64,000 nt of DNA from Taishania sp037189645 (lineage in GTDB: Bacteria; Bacteroidota; Bacteroidia; Flavobacteriales_D; Crocinitomicaceae), in NCBI GenBank assembly GCA_037189645.1, contig JBBCIY010000004.1, positions 62,001-126,000 of the forward strand, written 5' to 3'. Under the pieces are notes generated by a model. That model saw nothing but the letters and a program-made list of their open reading frames with translations. It did no database searches and was not told where the DNA came from. Of the stretch, positions 63,916-64,000 are shown piece after piece. Numbering within the stretch: position 1 is the first letter of the stretch; each line of letters begins with the position of its first letter. Made by a program: the position numbers and the translations under genes.

Positions 63916-64000
63916 CATTTGCCCGGCGAAAGTAAAAGTTATGTTATTTATTAGGAAATTAATAGTATCGTCATTCATTAGTTACACAAATACACGATTA

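Noticed and set aside
1..64000. Insertion sequences, integrases, prophage genes, CRISPR arrays
   Set aside because: No transposase, recombinase or repeat-spacer array was recognised on either strand.

Overview
The window looks like the chromosome of a Bacteroidota bacterium, most likely a Fluviicola/Crocinitomicaceae-type member of the Flavobacteriales (inference; no 16S here). The sequence signs are: type IX secretion (T9SS) sorting domains, a PorP/SprF-like protein, GldA, a TonB receptor/GLPGLI pair, tandem DUF4252 proteins, a DAHP synthase-chorismate mutase fusion, and many genes with a TAnnTTTG -7 box just upstream of the start codon, as expected for the Bacteroidota sigma factor.

Layout. 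1-6043: a 5'-truncated beta-propeller protein, a secreted class-3-type lipase, a single-domain jacalin-like lectin and RNase R. 6287-10521: an alpha/beta hydrolase, a methionine/glutamine-type aminotransferase with its omega-amidase partner (separated by a 17-bp inverted repeat), and dxr. 10782-19886: a cell-surface block with a lipoprotein, a T9SS type A cargo protein, a small secreted protein, an outer-membrane receptor translationally coupled to a GLPGLI protein, then a CHU_C (T9SS type B) protein, a collagen-like protein and a small secreted Pro/Thr-rich peptide. 19911-22010: topoisomerase III.

22278-35287 is the accessory heart of the window: one giant rhs gene (about 3114 aa, GC-rich body, AT-rich toxin tip) followed on the same strand by its immunity gene and then by two displaced Rhs tip-toxin-immunity cassettes. 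Cassette 2 has a glycine-zipper toxin with an STM3941-type membrane protein. Cassette 3 has a frameshifted toxin with an intact Imm32 immunity gene. Each displaced cassette is introduced by the same 94-bp sequence (91/94 identical), which fuses a non-rhs linker to the Rhs 'DYRGAR' codons. This fits a reservoir of toxin tips that can recombine into the expressed rhs gene.

35619-53478 returns to housekeeping: a biotin carrier protein, an M1 aminopeptidase lipoprotein, gldA, rsmG, an ECF sigma factor, a glycosyltransferase, tgt (zinc-site cysteines absent), an LptF/LptG permease, a DUF4389 protein, tpx, a PorP/SprF and OmpA/PD40 pair, metG and a YgiQ radical SAM enzyme. 53497-57028 holds a possible nuclease-fold protein, a small HTH protein and an ECF sigma / anti-sigma-like / DUF4252 / DUF4252 operon. 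57138-64000 holds hutU, tRNA-Phe with its own promoter and terminator, aroA, the DAHP synthase-chorismate mutase fusion, a small membrane protein, tsaB coupled to an OmpR-type regulator, and a promoter-terminator unit predicting a small RNA of about 70 nt at the right edge.

All domain assignments come from reading motifs by eye; no database search was run.
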